NCBI GenBank assembly: GCA_903970185.1
Contig: CAJCIC010000014.1
Coordinates: 50,536-114,535 of the forward strand
Reading direction: 5' to 3'
Source: Gammaproteobacteria bacterium
Lineage (GTDB): Bacteria > Pseudomonadota > Gammaproteobacteria > Burkholderiales > Burkholderiaceae_D
Length of the DNA: 64,000 nt
Shown: one piece after another, positions 32,588 through 41,170 of the stretch
Layout of the letters: the number at the start of each line of letters is the position of its first letter
How positions within the stretch are numbered: the first letter of the stretch is position 1
Position numbers and translations under genes: made by a program
Notes under the pieces: generated by a model
The model's database searches: none
Seen by the model: the letters and a program-made list of their open reading frames with translations, nothing else
Told to the model about the DNA's origin: nothing

Positions 32588-34273
32588 ATGTGCATGCCCG
32601 ATTCGATCGAAGCCAAGCGGCCAGAAAACTCAAACGATCGCCGTCACCAGATTTTCCCGACGCTAAGCGAGGCCCAGTTCGAGATCCTCACGCGTTATGG
32701 CGAGCGTCGTCGGTTCAAAGCCGGCGAAGTGCTGTTTCGTGAAGGCGATCGGCACGTACCGATGTATGTCATCGTCTCGGGAGCGATCGCCATCGAGCGC
32801 GGTGGCGTCAATGGGCCACATCACGTCGTCACCGACGGTCCGGGCGTATTTACCGGCGAAGTCGGCACACTTGCTGGTCGCGCAGCAATTGCGACGGGGA
32901 AGGTCAGCCTCGATACCGAGGCCATCGTGATCGACGAGGCGTCGTTGCGCACGCTGGTCATCGTTGAGGCCGAGCTTTCCGAATTGATCATGCGCGCCTT
33001 CATCCTAAGACGCGTCGCGTTCATCCAGGACGTCCATGGCGGCGGCGTCACCATGATTGGTTCACGGCATTCATCGGATACCTTCCGGCTGCGCGAATTT
33101 CTCGCCCGCAACGGCCAGCCGGTCGCCTACTTCGACGTCGACGAACATTCGGACACCGCCGAGCTGTTGCAGCGTTTCGCGCTAAGCCTTGACGACCTCC
33201 CTGCGGTCATCGATCCTCGCGGCGGCGTGCTTCGGCGGCCATCGATTCGTCAGGTTGCAGACGCGATCGGGATTAGTCCTGATTCGCTTGAAGGCCGCCG
33301 CTTTGATCTGGCCGTCGTCGGCGCCGGGCCCGCCGGGCTCGCCGCTGCCGTGTACGCTGCCTCAGAAGGCCTGAAGGTGATCGTTCTGGATTCGCAGGCA
33401 CCTGGCGGGCAGGCAGGTTCGAGCTCGAAAATAGAAAACTACTTTGGATTTCCGACTGGAATTTCCGGACAGGCGCTGGCCGGGCGAGGGCTTTCCCAGG
33501 CCCGCAAGTTCGGTGCCGAAGTCGCCGTTCCGATCGAGGTGACCAGTCTTGCTTGCAACGCCGAGCGCGGCTTTGACTTGACGCTTGATGATCAGCAGCA
33601 CATTCATGCGCGCTCGATGGTGATTGCCACAGGTGCGCGCTATCGCAAGCCGGTGCTAGCGAACCTTGAGCAGTTCGAAGGCCAGGGCATCTACTACGGG
33701 GCCTCGTTCATGGAAGGCAATCTTTGCCTGGGCGAAGATATCGCGGTTGTCGGCGGCGGCAATTCGGCCGGACAAGCCGCAGTGTTCCTGTCGTCGCTGG
33801 CTCGCCACGTGCATGTCATTGTTCGTGGTCAGAACCTCGCAGCGAGCATGTCGCGCTACCTGATTCAGCGCATCGAGGCGATGCCTAACATCACATTGCT
33901 CGCAGGGACCGAAATCATCGAACTGATCGGCACTTCGCGACTTGAAAAGATTCGATGGCGGCGGCAAGATGGCGCGATCGAGGAGAGGGAAATTGCAAAC
34001 GTTTTTCTTTTTCTCGGAGCGCAACCCAATACAGGATGGCTGGGTGGATGTGTCAAGCTCGATGCCGACGGGTTCGTGTTGACCGGGGCGTCGCTGGGTC
34101 CGCACGACTGGCCGCTGTCGCGCGCGCCTCATGCCCTCGAAACCAGCCGCCCTGGCGTTTTTGCCGTTGGCGATGTGCGCTGCGGCTCGGTCAAGCGCGT
34201 GGCCGCAGCCGTTGGCGAAGGCTCGATTGCAGTCCAGGCCCTGCACGATTACCTGGCTTCGGTTGCCGCCTGA
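32588..34273 (+). CDS. Cyclic-nucleotide-binding / thioredoxin-like / thioredoxin-reductase-like fusion
   Basis: Three modules lie in 561 residues. About 25-150 is a cNMP-binding beta-roll (RRFKAGEVLFREGD, then TGEVGTLAGRAA); about 155-230 is a thioredoxin-fold spacer without a CxxC; about 239-560 is a flavin reductase of the TrxB fold with FAD motif VVGAGPAGLAAAVYAASEG, GGQAGSSSKIENYFGFP, an NADPH motif VVGGGNSAGQAAVFLS and the end block AVGDVRCGSVKRVAAAVGEGS. The catalytic CxxC of true thioredoxin reductases is missing, so it cannot reduce thioredoxin by the usual mechanism. Related fusions are widespread beside UBP zinc-finger genes, as here, and their reaction is not established. It starts the five-gene run to 37680. 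Confidence 0.85.
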   Translation: MCMPDSIEAKRPENSNDRRHQIFPTLSEAQFEILTRYGERRRFKAGEVLFREGDRHVPMYVIVSGAIAIERGGVNGPHHVVTDGPGVFTGEVGTLAGRAAIATGKVSLDTEAIVIDEASLRTLVIVEAELSELIMRAFILRRVAFIQDVHGGGVTMIGSRHSSDTFRLREFLARNGQPVAYFDVDEHSDTAELLQRFALSLDDLPAVIDPRGGVLRRPSIRQVADAIGISPDSLEGRRFDLAVVGAGPAGLAAAVYAASEGLKVIVLDSQAPGGQAGSSSKIENYFGFPTGISGQALAGRGLSQARKFGAEVAVPIEVTSLACNAERGFDLTLDDQQHIHARSMVIATGARYRKPVLANLEQFEGQGIYYGASFMEGNLCLGEDIAVVGGGNSAGQAAVFLSSLARHVHVIVRGQNLAASMSRYLIQRIEAMPNITLLAGTEIIELIGTSRLEKIRWRRQDGAIEEREIANVFLFLGAQPNTGWLGGCVKLDADGFVLTGASLGPHDWPLSRAPHALETSRPGVFAVGDVRCGSVKRVAAAVGEGSIAVQALHDYLASVAA

Positions 34274-34292
34274 AGTATTCCAGGACTCGGAC

Positions 34293-34559
34293 GTGAACAC
34301 GACCTGCACGCATCTCGACCAGATCAAGACGCACGGCAAACGCACCGAGGGCTGCGAGGAATGCGAGGCGCTGGGTCAAGGCTGGGTGCATCTGCGACTG
34401 TGTCTGACCTGTGGACATGTCGGTTGCTGTGACGACTCGGAAGGCAAGCACGCGACGGCCCACTTCAAGGCAAGCAATCACGCATTGATGAAATCGATCG
34501 AGCCCGGTGAGTCGTGGGGCTGGTGTTTCGTCGACAAGGTCATGTTTCAGCGCCTATGA
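34293..34559 (+). CDS. UBP-type zinc-finger protein
   Basis: A GTG start eight bases after CAGGA gives 88 residues; the longer frame starting inside the preceding gene is discarded. The whole protein is one UBP-like zinc finger with the expected ligands: the first Cys/His pair in TCTHLDQI, CEEC, CLTCGHVGCCDD, HATAHFKASNH. In eukaryotes this fold binds the ubiquitin C-terminus; bacteria lack ubiquitin and the role is unknown. It follows the cNMP/flavin fusion by 19 bases and its stop overlaps the next start as ATGA. Confidence 0.85.
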   Translation: MNTTCTHLDQIKTHGKRTEGCEECEALGQGWVHLRLCLTCGHVGCCDDSEGKHATAHFKASNHALMKSIEPGESWGWCFVDKVMFQRL

Positions 34560-36052
34560 GCCAGCTCGGCGGGCTCGCTTGGGTCGTCTTTCTCTTTCTT
34601 CTGGGTGAGTTCGGGGCGGATGCAGTCGCCCTCGCCGCACGCGCGAGCTTGCAAGAGGCGCCGCCTGCGACGGTCATTGCGACCTGCAGCGCGTGCCACG
34701 GGTCTTCTGGCGAGGGCAACGAGACGATGGCTGCGCCGCGGCTTGCGGCGCTGCCGCAATCGTATCTGCAGGATCAGCTCGATGCCTTTGCTCGCGGTGA
34801 GCGCAGGAACGCTTCGATGCAGTCGATGGCGAGGGGCTTGACTGCGGAGATGCGCGAGGCGCTTTCGATCTATTACTCGGGTCTTCAAGCACCGGCGAAG
34901 GTGAACGTCGAAGTGCCCGATGCAGTGCGGCCGCAGCAGCGCGGCGCATGGCTCGCGCTGCGGGGCAAGTGGGACAACGACGTGCCCGGCTGCGTTCAGT
35001 GCCACGGCCAGGGCGTGCTCGGTGTCGGCCCTCACATCCCGCCCCTTTGGGGCCAGCAGGCAAGCTACCTGCGCGCGCAGCTCCTCGCCTGGAAGCACCA
35101 GGACCGGCCGGGCGGACCCCTTGGTTTGATGGCAACGATCGCCCGTCGGCTCTCCAGCGCGGACATCGACGATGTCGCCGCCTATTTTGCGAATGCTCCT
35201 GATTCAGCGCTCGCAGGTGCCAGTTCATCATCGAGCGCTGCGCCTTTGAACGCAGTTCCGCCATCGGCTTTTCGCCCCGCAGAGGAGTCGAGTATCGCAG
35301 ACGATGATTTTGGCCGGGAAGTGCGGAAAGGCGAGGCCCTTTTTCTGCATACGTCAGAGCTTGCGAAGCAATATGTCGGCAGCCCGATCAATTGCGTCAG
35401 CTGTCATCTGGACGCGGGTCGCCGCGCTGACTCGGCACCGCTTTGGGGTGCCTATACGGTCTATCCCGCCTATCGCAGGAAGACCGGCCAGGTCAATACC
35501 TTCGCTGAGCGCATCCAGGGCTGCTTTAATTACAGCGAGAACGGCAAGGCACCGCCGCTTGGCGATCCGGTCCTAACGGCACTTGAAACCTATGCCTACT
35601 GGATGGCCAGGGGCGCGCCGGTTGGCATTCGCCTGCCAGGCACCGGCTATCCGAAGCTCGCCCAGCCGCCGCGTGCGCCTGACTTCGATCGCGGCGCGCT
35701 GGTTTTCGAGAAGAACTGCGCGCTTTGCCATGGCGCTGACGGACAGGGCCAACGTTCGGAGGCGGTCACGGTGTTTCCCGCGCTCTGGGGAGAACTTTCG
35801 TACAACTGGGGCGCGGGCATGGAGCAGATCGACAATGCTGCCGGATTCATCAAGGCCAACATGCCCCTGGGCCTGGGCGGCAGCTTGAGCGACCAGGATG
35901 CCTGGGATGTGGCGCGCTTCATCGATAGCCATGAGCGTCCCCAGGACCCGCGCTTTACCCTGTCCACCGAGAAAACGCGCGAGCTCTTTCACGACGCCAA
36001 GTTCTCGATGTATGGCACTCCCATCGATGGCCACATTCTCGGAAGTCCATAA
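34556..36052 (+). CDS. tsdA: Four-haem cytochrome c, TsdB-TsdA-like fusion (putative thiosulfate dehydrogenase)
   Basis: The start overlapping the zinc-finger stop gives 498 residues with a signal peptide (about 1-30). Four CxxCH haem sites follow: Cys44-His48 and Cys146-His150 in a cytochrome c4-like half, then Cys280-His284 and Cys388-His392 in a TsdA-like half. The latter has the hallmark blocks NCVSCHLDAGRR, PAYRRKTGQVNTFAERIQGCF and SENGK; Cys323 matches the unusual cysteine haem ligand of TsdA. TsdA joins two thiosulfates to tetrathionate or does the reverse in the periplasm, and natural TsdB-TsdA fusions are known. The usual RSMNG sequence reads YSENG here, so substrate specificity may differ. 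A DsrE-like protein and a binding protein follow. Confidence 0.8.
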   Translation: MSQLGGLAWVVFLFLLGEFGADAVALAARASLQEAPPATVIATCSACHGSSGEGNETMAAPRLAALPQSYLQDQLDAFARGERRNASMQSMARGLTAEMREALSIYYSGLQAPAKVNVEVPDAVRPQQRGAWLALRGKWDNDVPGCVQCHGQGVLGVGPHIPPLWGQQASYLRAQLLAWKHQDRPGGPLGLMATIARRLSSADIDDVAAYFANAPDSALAGASSSSSAAPLNAVPPSAFRPAEESSIADDDFGREVRKGEALFLHTSELAKQYVGSPINCVSCHLDAGRRADSAPLWGAYTVYPAYRRKTGQVNTFAERIQGCFNYSENGKAPPLGDPVLTALETYAYWMARGAPVGIRLPGTGYPKLAQPPRAPDFDRGALVFEKNCALCHGADGQGQRSEAVTVFPALWGELSYNWGAGMEQIDNAAGFIKANMPLGLGGSLSDQDAWDVARFIDSHERPQDPRFTLSTEKTRELFHDAKFSMYGTPIDGHILGSP

Positions 36053-36124
36053 TCTCGCGTGCTAACCTTGCATCATCCTGCAGTCGGACGGACTGCTGCA
36101 TTGCCATTGGACAAGGACGGCACT

Positions 36125-36682
36125 ATGCGCAAACTCCTCGGTTTTCTTTTTCTCGCGGCTTGTGTCTTAGCCGGGGGATCCGCTTTCGCGCAAGGTCAGC
36201 CGGCGGGTTTCTGGGTGACGCCTGCAATCGATGGCTTTGGCAGGATCCACCCCCTGCCGCAGGGCGCCTACCAACCCAATCCTGCCGAGACCTATAAAAT
36301 TGTTTTTTCGGTGACCGCAGCCGCCAAGACGCCAAGCGACGTCAGCTTTGCGCTTGATCGTGTCGCTCGCACAGTGAACCTTTACGTGTCGGCGGGTGTA
36401 CCGCTGTCGCACCTCAAGTTCGTTGCCGTGGTTTCGGGCCCGGCAACGGCGATCGCTCTTGACGACGCGCATTACAAGGCGGCCTTCGGCGTTGCAAATC
36501 CGAACCTGCTGTTGATCTCCGAATTGCGCAAGGCGGGCGTTGATGTCGCGGTGTGCGCACAGGCCGTGGCTGAGCATGAATACGACTATGCGTGGCTCGA
36601 TCCTTCGGTGACGCTCGCCTTGTCGGCGTTAACCACGATCTCGACGCTCGAACAGCAGGGCTATCTGCTCTTGCCGCTGTGA
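36125..36682 (+). CDS. Exported DsrE-like protein
   Basis: The ATG after AAGGACGG gives 185 residues with an N-terminal signal peptide (about 1-22, ending SAFAQ), so the protein is periplasmic; a 22-codon upstream extension is unlikely. The rest fits the DsrE/DsrF-like fold: a VNLYVSAGVPLSHLKFVAVVSGPATAIAL block and a cysteine in the DVAVCAQAV segment at about residue 144, the position used by sulfur-carrying family members. Periplasmic single-domain forms exist beside thiosulfate-handling genes; a sulfur-relay role is inferred from the tetrahaem cytochrome upstream. The next gene overlaps its stop as GTGA. Confidence 0.8.
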   Translation: MRKLLGFLFLAACVLAGGSAFAQGQPAGFWVTPAIDGFGRIHPLPQGAYQPNPAETYKIVFSVTAAAKTPSDVSFALDRVARTVNLYVSAGVPLSHLKFVAVVSGPATAIALDDAHYKAAFGVANPNLLLISELRKAGVDVAVCAQAVAEHEYDYAWLDPSVTLALSALTTISTLEQQGYLLLPL

Positions 36683-37680
36683 TTTTGGCGACTTGGCGAG
36701 GTCTGCTGGCGCTAAGCGCAAGCGTCCTATGCGCCCTGGCGAGCGCAGCAAGCAGTGCGCAGACGGTTTCAGCGCAATCGTTCGATCCTGCCTTGTATCC
36801 TCCCTGGCAGCACGAGCAGAACAACGATGCCGCGTCGCGCGGCGTCGAATTTACCGTGCCCGACGCCGACAATCTGGCCGATTTTCACGGCAACCCGGGA
36901 GATCCGCTTCTTGCCCTCTACGTCGGTGGCAATTATTTCTTTGCCATGGCGCCGCTGGTTGCCGCCTTCGAAAAGATACATCCTGAATTCTCAGGCCGCC
37001 TGTATTGGGAGACGCTGCCGCCCGGCCTTCTGGTCGAGCAGATCAAAAGCGGTGGAACCATCAGCGTTGGCAATATGACGTGGACGGTGAAAGCGGATGC
37101 CTACCTTGGCGACTTGGCCAATGTCGAGCGTTCAGTCGATGCGGGCCTGCTCGTTGCGCCGGCGCTCAGATACGCTAGCAACACCTTGACGATCATGGTG
37201 GCCAAGGGCAATCCATTGCACATCACGGGATTGGCCGATCTTGCACGTCCCGAGGTCCGCCTTGGCATGCCCGATGGTCGCTACGAAGGTGTCGCGCGAC
37301 AGATCAAGGAATCGTTGCAAAAGGCAGGGGGGAAAGCGCTTGAATCGCGGGTCTACGAGGAGAAAGTTGCAGACGGTTCAACGACGCTCACGCGCATCCA
37401 TCATCGCCAGACACCGCTTTGGCTTATGCAGGGCCGAATCGACGCCGGAGTGACCTGGCAGTCCGAGGCGGTATTTCAGGAACAGATCGGCCATCCGATC
37501 GGGCACGTCAGTCTCGCGCCCGAGGTCAACAGCACCGGCATCTACGGGGGAGCCGTCGTCGCAGGCGCGCCGCACCCCGCCGCCGCGCGCCTTTGGTTGC
37601 AGTTCCTCGGATCCAAGCAAGCGCAAACGATCTTTGAAGGGTACGGCTTTCACGCGATCGCCGGGCCAACACCCGGCTAG
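36679..37680 (+). CDS. Periplasmic substrate-binding protein, orphan (no permease nearby)
   Basis: A GTG overlapping the DsrE-like stop gives 333 residues that start with a signal peptide (VILATWRGLLALSASVLCAL, then SAAS). The mature region has the type 2 binding-protein organisation seen in ModA/SBP_bac_11-like proteins: LALYVGGNYFFAMAPLVAAFEKIHPEF, a mid-block SNTLTIMVAKGNPLHITGLADLARPEV and the end GAPHPAAARLWLQFLGSKQAQTIFEGYGF. The bound ligand cannot be assigned: oxyanion, metal or sulfur anion are all possible. No ABC permease or ATPase lies within the window around it, so it may serve a distant transporter or act as a periplasmic donor in the redox module. Confidence 0.78.
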   Translation: MILATWRGLLALSASVLCALASAASSAQTVSAQSFDPALYPPWQHEQNNDAASRGVEFTVPDADNLADFHGNPGDPLLALYVGGNYFFAMAPLVAAFEKIHPEFSGRLYWETLPPGLLVEQIKSGGTISVGNMTWTVKADAYLGDLANVERSVDAGLLVAPALRYASNTLTIMVAKGNPLHITGLADLARPEVRLGMPDGRYEGVARQIKESLQKAGGKALESRVYEEKVADGSTTLTRIHHRQTPLWLMQGRIDAGVTWQSEAVFQEQIGHPIGHVSLAPEVNSTGIYGGAVVAGAPHPAAARLWLQFLGSKQAQTIFEGYGFHAIAGPTPG

Positions 37681-37767
37681 GCCCGACGCTTTGCTGCCAT
37701 GGCGGGCTTTGGCAGGTCGTTTTGGAATGGCGCAAGATGATGCGATCCAGACGCTTGCAATCGATTC

Positions 37768-38700
37768 GTGAACAAGGCTGACACAGAAGCACGCTCAGTG
37801 GTCTTTCATGCGATTCTTCAGGCGATCGAAGAAGAGGTGCGGCAGGCGAGTCTTGGTCTTGTCATGGCCAGGCAACCGCGGGCAGAGACGGTTCATGCTG
37901 CGCGCAAGGCATTAAAGAATGCACGGGGCGGCGTCGGCCTCTTGCGATACGGGCTGGGCGAGAGCGCCCATGACGGTGCGAATCGGGCGATGCGCGATGC
38001 AGCACGCCTTTTTGCCGGTATTCGGGACGATGAAGTTTTGATCAGAACGCTTGAAGACATTCGCGAAGCAGTAAATGATCCCGCAGCGCGGCGTGCCTTG
38101 GATGCCCTCATGCTTCGATCAAGGCGAGACTCCAAATCGCGGCAGATTGAATTTCAGGCGACGCGGCTTCAGCGGCAAAATCATGCGCGGGCAATGTTGA
38201 TCTGGTGCGACCAAGTGGGCCAATGCTCGCAGGAGGGGTCGGATCAGGCGCTTGTGCGTGGACTGCGTCGCAGCTACGCCAAGGCGCGGGGGGCCTTTCG
38301 CACGGCGCGCGCGCTGCCGGCGACCGAGGCGCTGCACGAATTGCGAAAGTCAAGCAGGCGCCTTGCCGCCTCGCTCGAGATGATCCGAAGCGTGTCCCAT
38401 CGGCGTTCGCCTTCCGATCTTCAGAAAAGGCTGGAAGCGCTCGTTGAATGCCTGGGTGTTGACCACGACCTCGCGCTTCTGGCCGAGCGGGCAGAACAAA
38501 TCGGGCAACTTGGAGAGGGAGGGCAAAGTCTTGGCGCATGGCTCGCAAGACGTCGTCGCAACCTGCAACAGCGCGCGATGAAACTTGCGCGAAAGGCGTT
38601 TTTTGCACCCGCCGGCGAGAAAATCAAGTCATTTGAGGAGACGGTGGCAAGGGCTGCCCGGGCGAGCAGCGCCCGCATTGCGAAGTCTCCGATACAATAG
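37768..38700 (+). CDS. CHAD-domain protein
   Basis: This 310-residue, helix-rich protein carries the conserved histidine-containing motifs of CHAD domains, HAARKALKNARGG in the first half (about 44-56) and LHELRKSSRRLAASLEMIR in the second (about 190-208). The many basic residues fit the known binding of CHAD proteins to polyphosphate granules. It has no CYTH partner domain. It begins at a GTG (no clear alternative) and is followed at five bases by a small hypothetical gene, perhaps in one transcript. Confidence 0.8.
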   Translation: MNKADTEARSVVFHAILQAIEEEVRQASLGLVMARQPRAETVHAARKALKNARGGVGLLRYGLGESAHDGANRAMRDAARLFAGIRDDEVLIRTLEDIREAVNDPAARRALDALMLRSRRDSKSRQIEFQATRLQRQNHARAMLIWCDQVGQCSQEGSDQALVRGLRRSYAKARGAFRTARALPATEALHELRKSSRRLAASLEMIRSVSHRRSPSDLQKRLEALVECLGVDHDLALLAERAEQIGQLGEGGQSLGAWLARRRRNLQQRAMKLARKAFFAPAGEKIKSFEETVARAARASSARIAKSPIQ

Positions 38701-38747
38701 ATGGGTTGAACATTTCGAGCAGGTCGCAGGCCCATGATGGCGTTGTC

Positions 38748-39224
38748 GTGAAGAGAGGCGGGCATTGGTCGGCAGTCGTTTTATCCCGGGCACTGCTATG
38801 CCTTGGTTATGTTGCCGAGAGTGCCCATGCGGCTGGCGAGACGACCCGGCTGTCCTGCGATATCGAGGTCACGGCAAGCGACAAGGCAGGGCACGCGCAG
38901 ACCGCAAAAGAGACCAGCGTGCTTGAAATCCGCGAAATCGACGCGTTGACGTCGATCAGGCTCAATTCCAGTGCCATGCCGATTCTCGTGACCAACAAGC
39001 GAATTGGAACGGTCAGCGTCTTCGTCGATAGCAGCAACGATGCCCGCTGGGATATTTCGAGCGTGCAAAGGCGCACGCCCACTGACGCAGACGATCTGCG
39101 CATCATTCTCGACCGCACGACCTTGCATTTGACCGCATCGCGACTGGCGACAATCGATGGCGTAGATCGGGCGGATGTGGCCGTTGGCGTTTGCCATCCC
39201 GTCTTGAAGACACCCCCGTCCTAG
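38748..39224 (+). CDS. Hypothetical exported protein
   Basis: I do not recognise this family. From the GTG at 38748 the product is 158 residues with a plausible signal peptide (basic MKRGG, hydrophobic stretch to AESAHA) and a mature domain rich in polar and beta-type segments (LEIREIDALTSIRLNSS, VSVFVDSSNDARWDISS). Two cysteines (one near RLSCDIEV, one in GVCHPV) could form a disulfide in the periplasm. A TTG at 38706 in the same frame is the alternative start. It lies between the CHAD gene and the dehydrogenase without other clues. Confidence 0.55.
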   Translation: MKRGGHWSAVVLSRALLCLGYVAESAHAAGETTRLSCDIEVTASDKAGHAQTAKETSVLEIREIDALTSIRLNSSAMPILVTNKRIGTVSVFVDSSNDARWDISSVQRRTPTDADDLRIILDRTTLHLTASRLATIDGVDRADVAVGVCHPVLKTPPS

Positions 39225-39278
39225 GCGACCTCTGGCCGTTTTCTCATGCGCCTTGAGCCAACTTAACGAAGGAATCAA

Positions 39279-40724
39279 ATGAACGCTGCAAGCTATCGTG
39301 ATACGCAACTGCTGATCGACGGACAATGGCGCGAGTCGAGCACCGGCAAGACACTTGATGTGATCAACCCGGCGACGGGCGCGCCGATCGGCAAGGTCGC
39401 GCATGCGAGCATCGCTGATCTTGACCTTGCCCTGGCCTCGGCTGAAAAGGGCTTCAAGGAATGGCGCAGGATCCCGGCCAATCAGCGCGCCATCACGATG
39501 CGCAAGGCGGCCTCGCTGTTGCGTGAACGGGCTTCTGAAATCGCAACCCTTCTGACGCTTGAGCAGGGCAAACCGTTTGCCGAAGCCCGTGGCGAGGTCC
39601 TTGCCGGCGCTGACATCATCGAATGGTTTGCCGACGAGGGTCGGCGCATCTACGGGCGCATCGTCCCGTCGCGCAACCTCGCTGCGCAACAGCTCGTCTA
39701 CAAGGAGCCGATTGGCCCGGTCGCCGCATTTACGCCGTGGAATTTTCCGATCAACCAGATTGTGCGCAAACTGGGTGGGGCGCTTGCAAGCGGGTGTTCC
39801 TTTCTCGTTAAGGCGCCTGAAGAAACGCCGGCGTCGCCCGCGGCGCTTTTGCAGACCTTCGTCGATGCGGGCGTTCCCGCGGGGACTGTCGGCCTCGTCT
39901 TTGGCGACCCTGCGGAAATCTCCAAGTACCTGATCCCGCATCCGATCATCCGCAAGGTGACATTTACCGGATCGACTGCCGTTGGCAAGCAGCTGGCCGC
40001 GCTTGCCGGGGCGCACATGAAGCGCGTGACCATGGAGCTTGGCGGTCACGCGCCTGTGATCGTCGCTGAAGACGCTGACGTGATGCTTGCGGTCAAGGCA
40101 TCTGCCGGCGCTAAATTTCGCAACGCCGGTCAGGTCTGCATTTCACCCACGCGCTTTCTCGTGCACAACAGCATCAGGGCCGAATTCGTCAAGGCCATGG
40201 TGGCGCAAGCCGAAGGCCTGAAAGTCGGTGATGGCTTGTCCGAAACGACGACACTGGGTCCTCTGGCCAATTCGCGCCGGGTGCAGGCGATGGTGAAAGT
40301 CCTCGATGACGCGCGCAAGAGTGGCGCCAAGGTCGAAACCGGCGGCGAGAAGATTGGCACGGCGGGGAATTTCTTTGCGCCTACGATTCTCAATGATGTG
40401 CCGACAACGGCCGACGTCTTCAATAACGAGCCTTTCGGCCCGATCGCTGCCATTCGTGGATTCGATACCATGGAAGAAGCGCTTGCCGAGGCCAATCGCC
40501 TGCAGTACGGCCTCGCCGGCTATGCGTTCACGACGTCGATCAAATACTCACACATGATCTCGCAGCAACTCGAAGTCGGCATGCTCTACATCAACCAGCC
40601 TGCGACGCCAACGCCAGAGATGCCCTTTGGCGGTATCAAGGATTCAGGCTATGGATCCGAGGGGGGACCCGAAGCGATCGACGGCTACGTCGTGACCAAG
40701 GCCGTATCGATCATGTCCAGCTGA
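39279..40724 (+). CDS. Aldehyde dehydrogenase, succinate-semialdehyde or ketoglutarate-semialdehyde type
   Basis: The 481 residues are typical of the aldehyde dehydrogenase superfamily. Catalytic residues are Glu253 in MELGGHAP and the nucleophile Cys287 in NAGQVCISP; the [10 protein letters not shown] block supports NAD(P) binding and [10 protein letters not shown] lies at 151-160. Overall it resembles GabD-type succinate-semialdehyde dehydrogenases, but close relatives oxidise 2-oxoglutarate semialdehyde or other aldehydes, so substrate is not certain. AACGAAGGA lies upstream of the ATG. The 3' end overlaps the convergent TfoX-like gene by 40 bases. Confidence 0.88.
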   Translation: MNAASYRDTQLLIDGQWRESSTGKTLDVINPATGAPIGKVAHASIADLDLALASAEKGFKEWRRIPANQRAITMRKAASLLRERASEIATLLTLEQGKPFAEARGEVLAGADIIEWFADEGRRIYGRIVPSRNLAAQQLVYKEPIGPVAAFTPWNFPINQIVRKLGGALASGCSFLVKAPEETPASPAALLQTFVDAGVPAGTVGLVFGDPAEISKYLIPHPIIRKVTFTGSTAVGKQLAALAGAHMKRVTMELGGHAPVIVAEDADVMLAVKASAGAKFRNAGQVCISPTRFLVHNSIRAEFVKAMVAQAEGLKVGDGLSETTTLGPLANSRRVQAMVKVLDDARKSGAKVETGGEKIGTAGNFFAPTILNDVPTTADVFNNEPFGPIAAIRGFDTMEEALAEANRLQYGLAGYAFTTSIKYSHMISQQLEVGMLYINQPATPTPEMPFGGIKDSGYGSEGGPEAIDGYVVTKAVSIMSS

Positions 40725-41167
40725 TTTGGCGTGGCGCGAAGTGTCTCGTCGATCCTTGCCTTGGAAAAGCGCGTGTCATGACTTAGCTTTGCGAGGGGCC
40801 TTTTTTTCGCCGCGGGCCGCCCGCTAGCGCCTGCTTGGCTGGGTACGCGCTTCGCTTTCGGTTTGGGCGGTGGCGTTTCGCGGGCCGTGATGCGAATCAG
40901 TTGACAGAGCCAATCGCTGTCGTCGAGTTCTTCGGTCACGACAAAATGCATCTTTGCTCCGGGAAAGGGTGCAGCTTCGGTGGGCGTGCCAATGAATTCG
41001 CGACCGCCCTTGGTCGGTTTGACGAACAGCTGATCATCGCAAACGAGTGCCACCACACGGGTATCGCAGTAAATCGCATATTCGCCAAACATTCTTCTTG
41101 AGTCGATGGCGCCGGCGCTTCTGAGCTGGTCGACGACATAGGCGGCAAAGCGTGGGTCAGAGGCCAT
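40685..41167 (-). CDS. TfoX/Sxy N-terminal-domain protein
   Basis: This 160-residue protein has the TfoX N-terminal fold at about residues 5-95 ([28 protein letters not shown], then LFVKPT) followed by a basic, low-complexity linker rich in Pro, Lys and Arg and a short tail with the [15 protein letters not shown] block. TfoX/Sxy proteins are competence regulators in gammaproteobacteria, but isolated N-terminal domains in betaproteobacteria are not shown to be. The gene starts three bases after the toroid-protein stop, so the two form an operon. Its end overlaps the dehydrogenase gene by 40 bases in antisense. Confidence 0.75.
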   Translation of the reverse strand: MASDPRFAAYVVDQLRSAGAIDSRRMFGEYAIYCDTRVVALVCDDQLFVKPTKGGREFIGTPTEAAPFPGAKMHFVVTEELDDSDWLCQLIRITARETPPPKPKAKRVPSQAGASGRPAAKKRPLAKLSHDTRFSKARIDETLRATPNQLDMIDTALVTT

Positions 41168-41170
41168 GGC

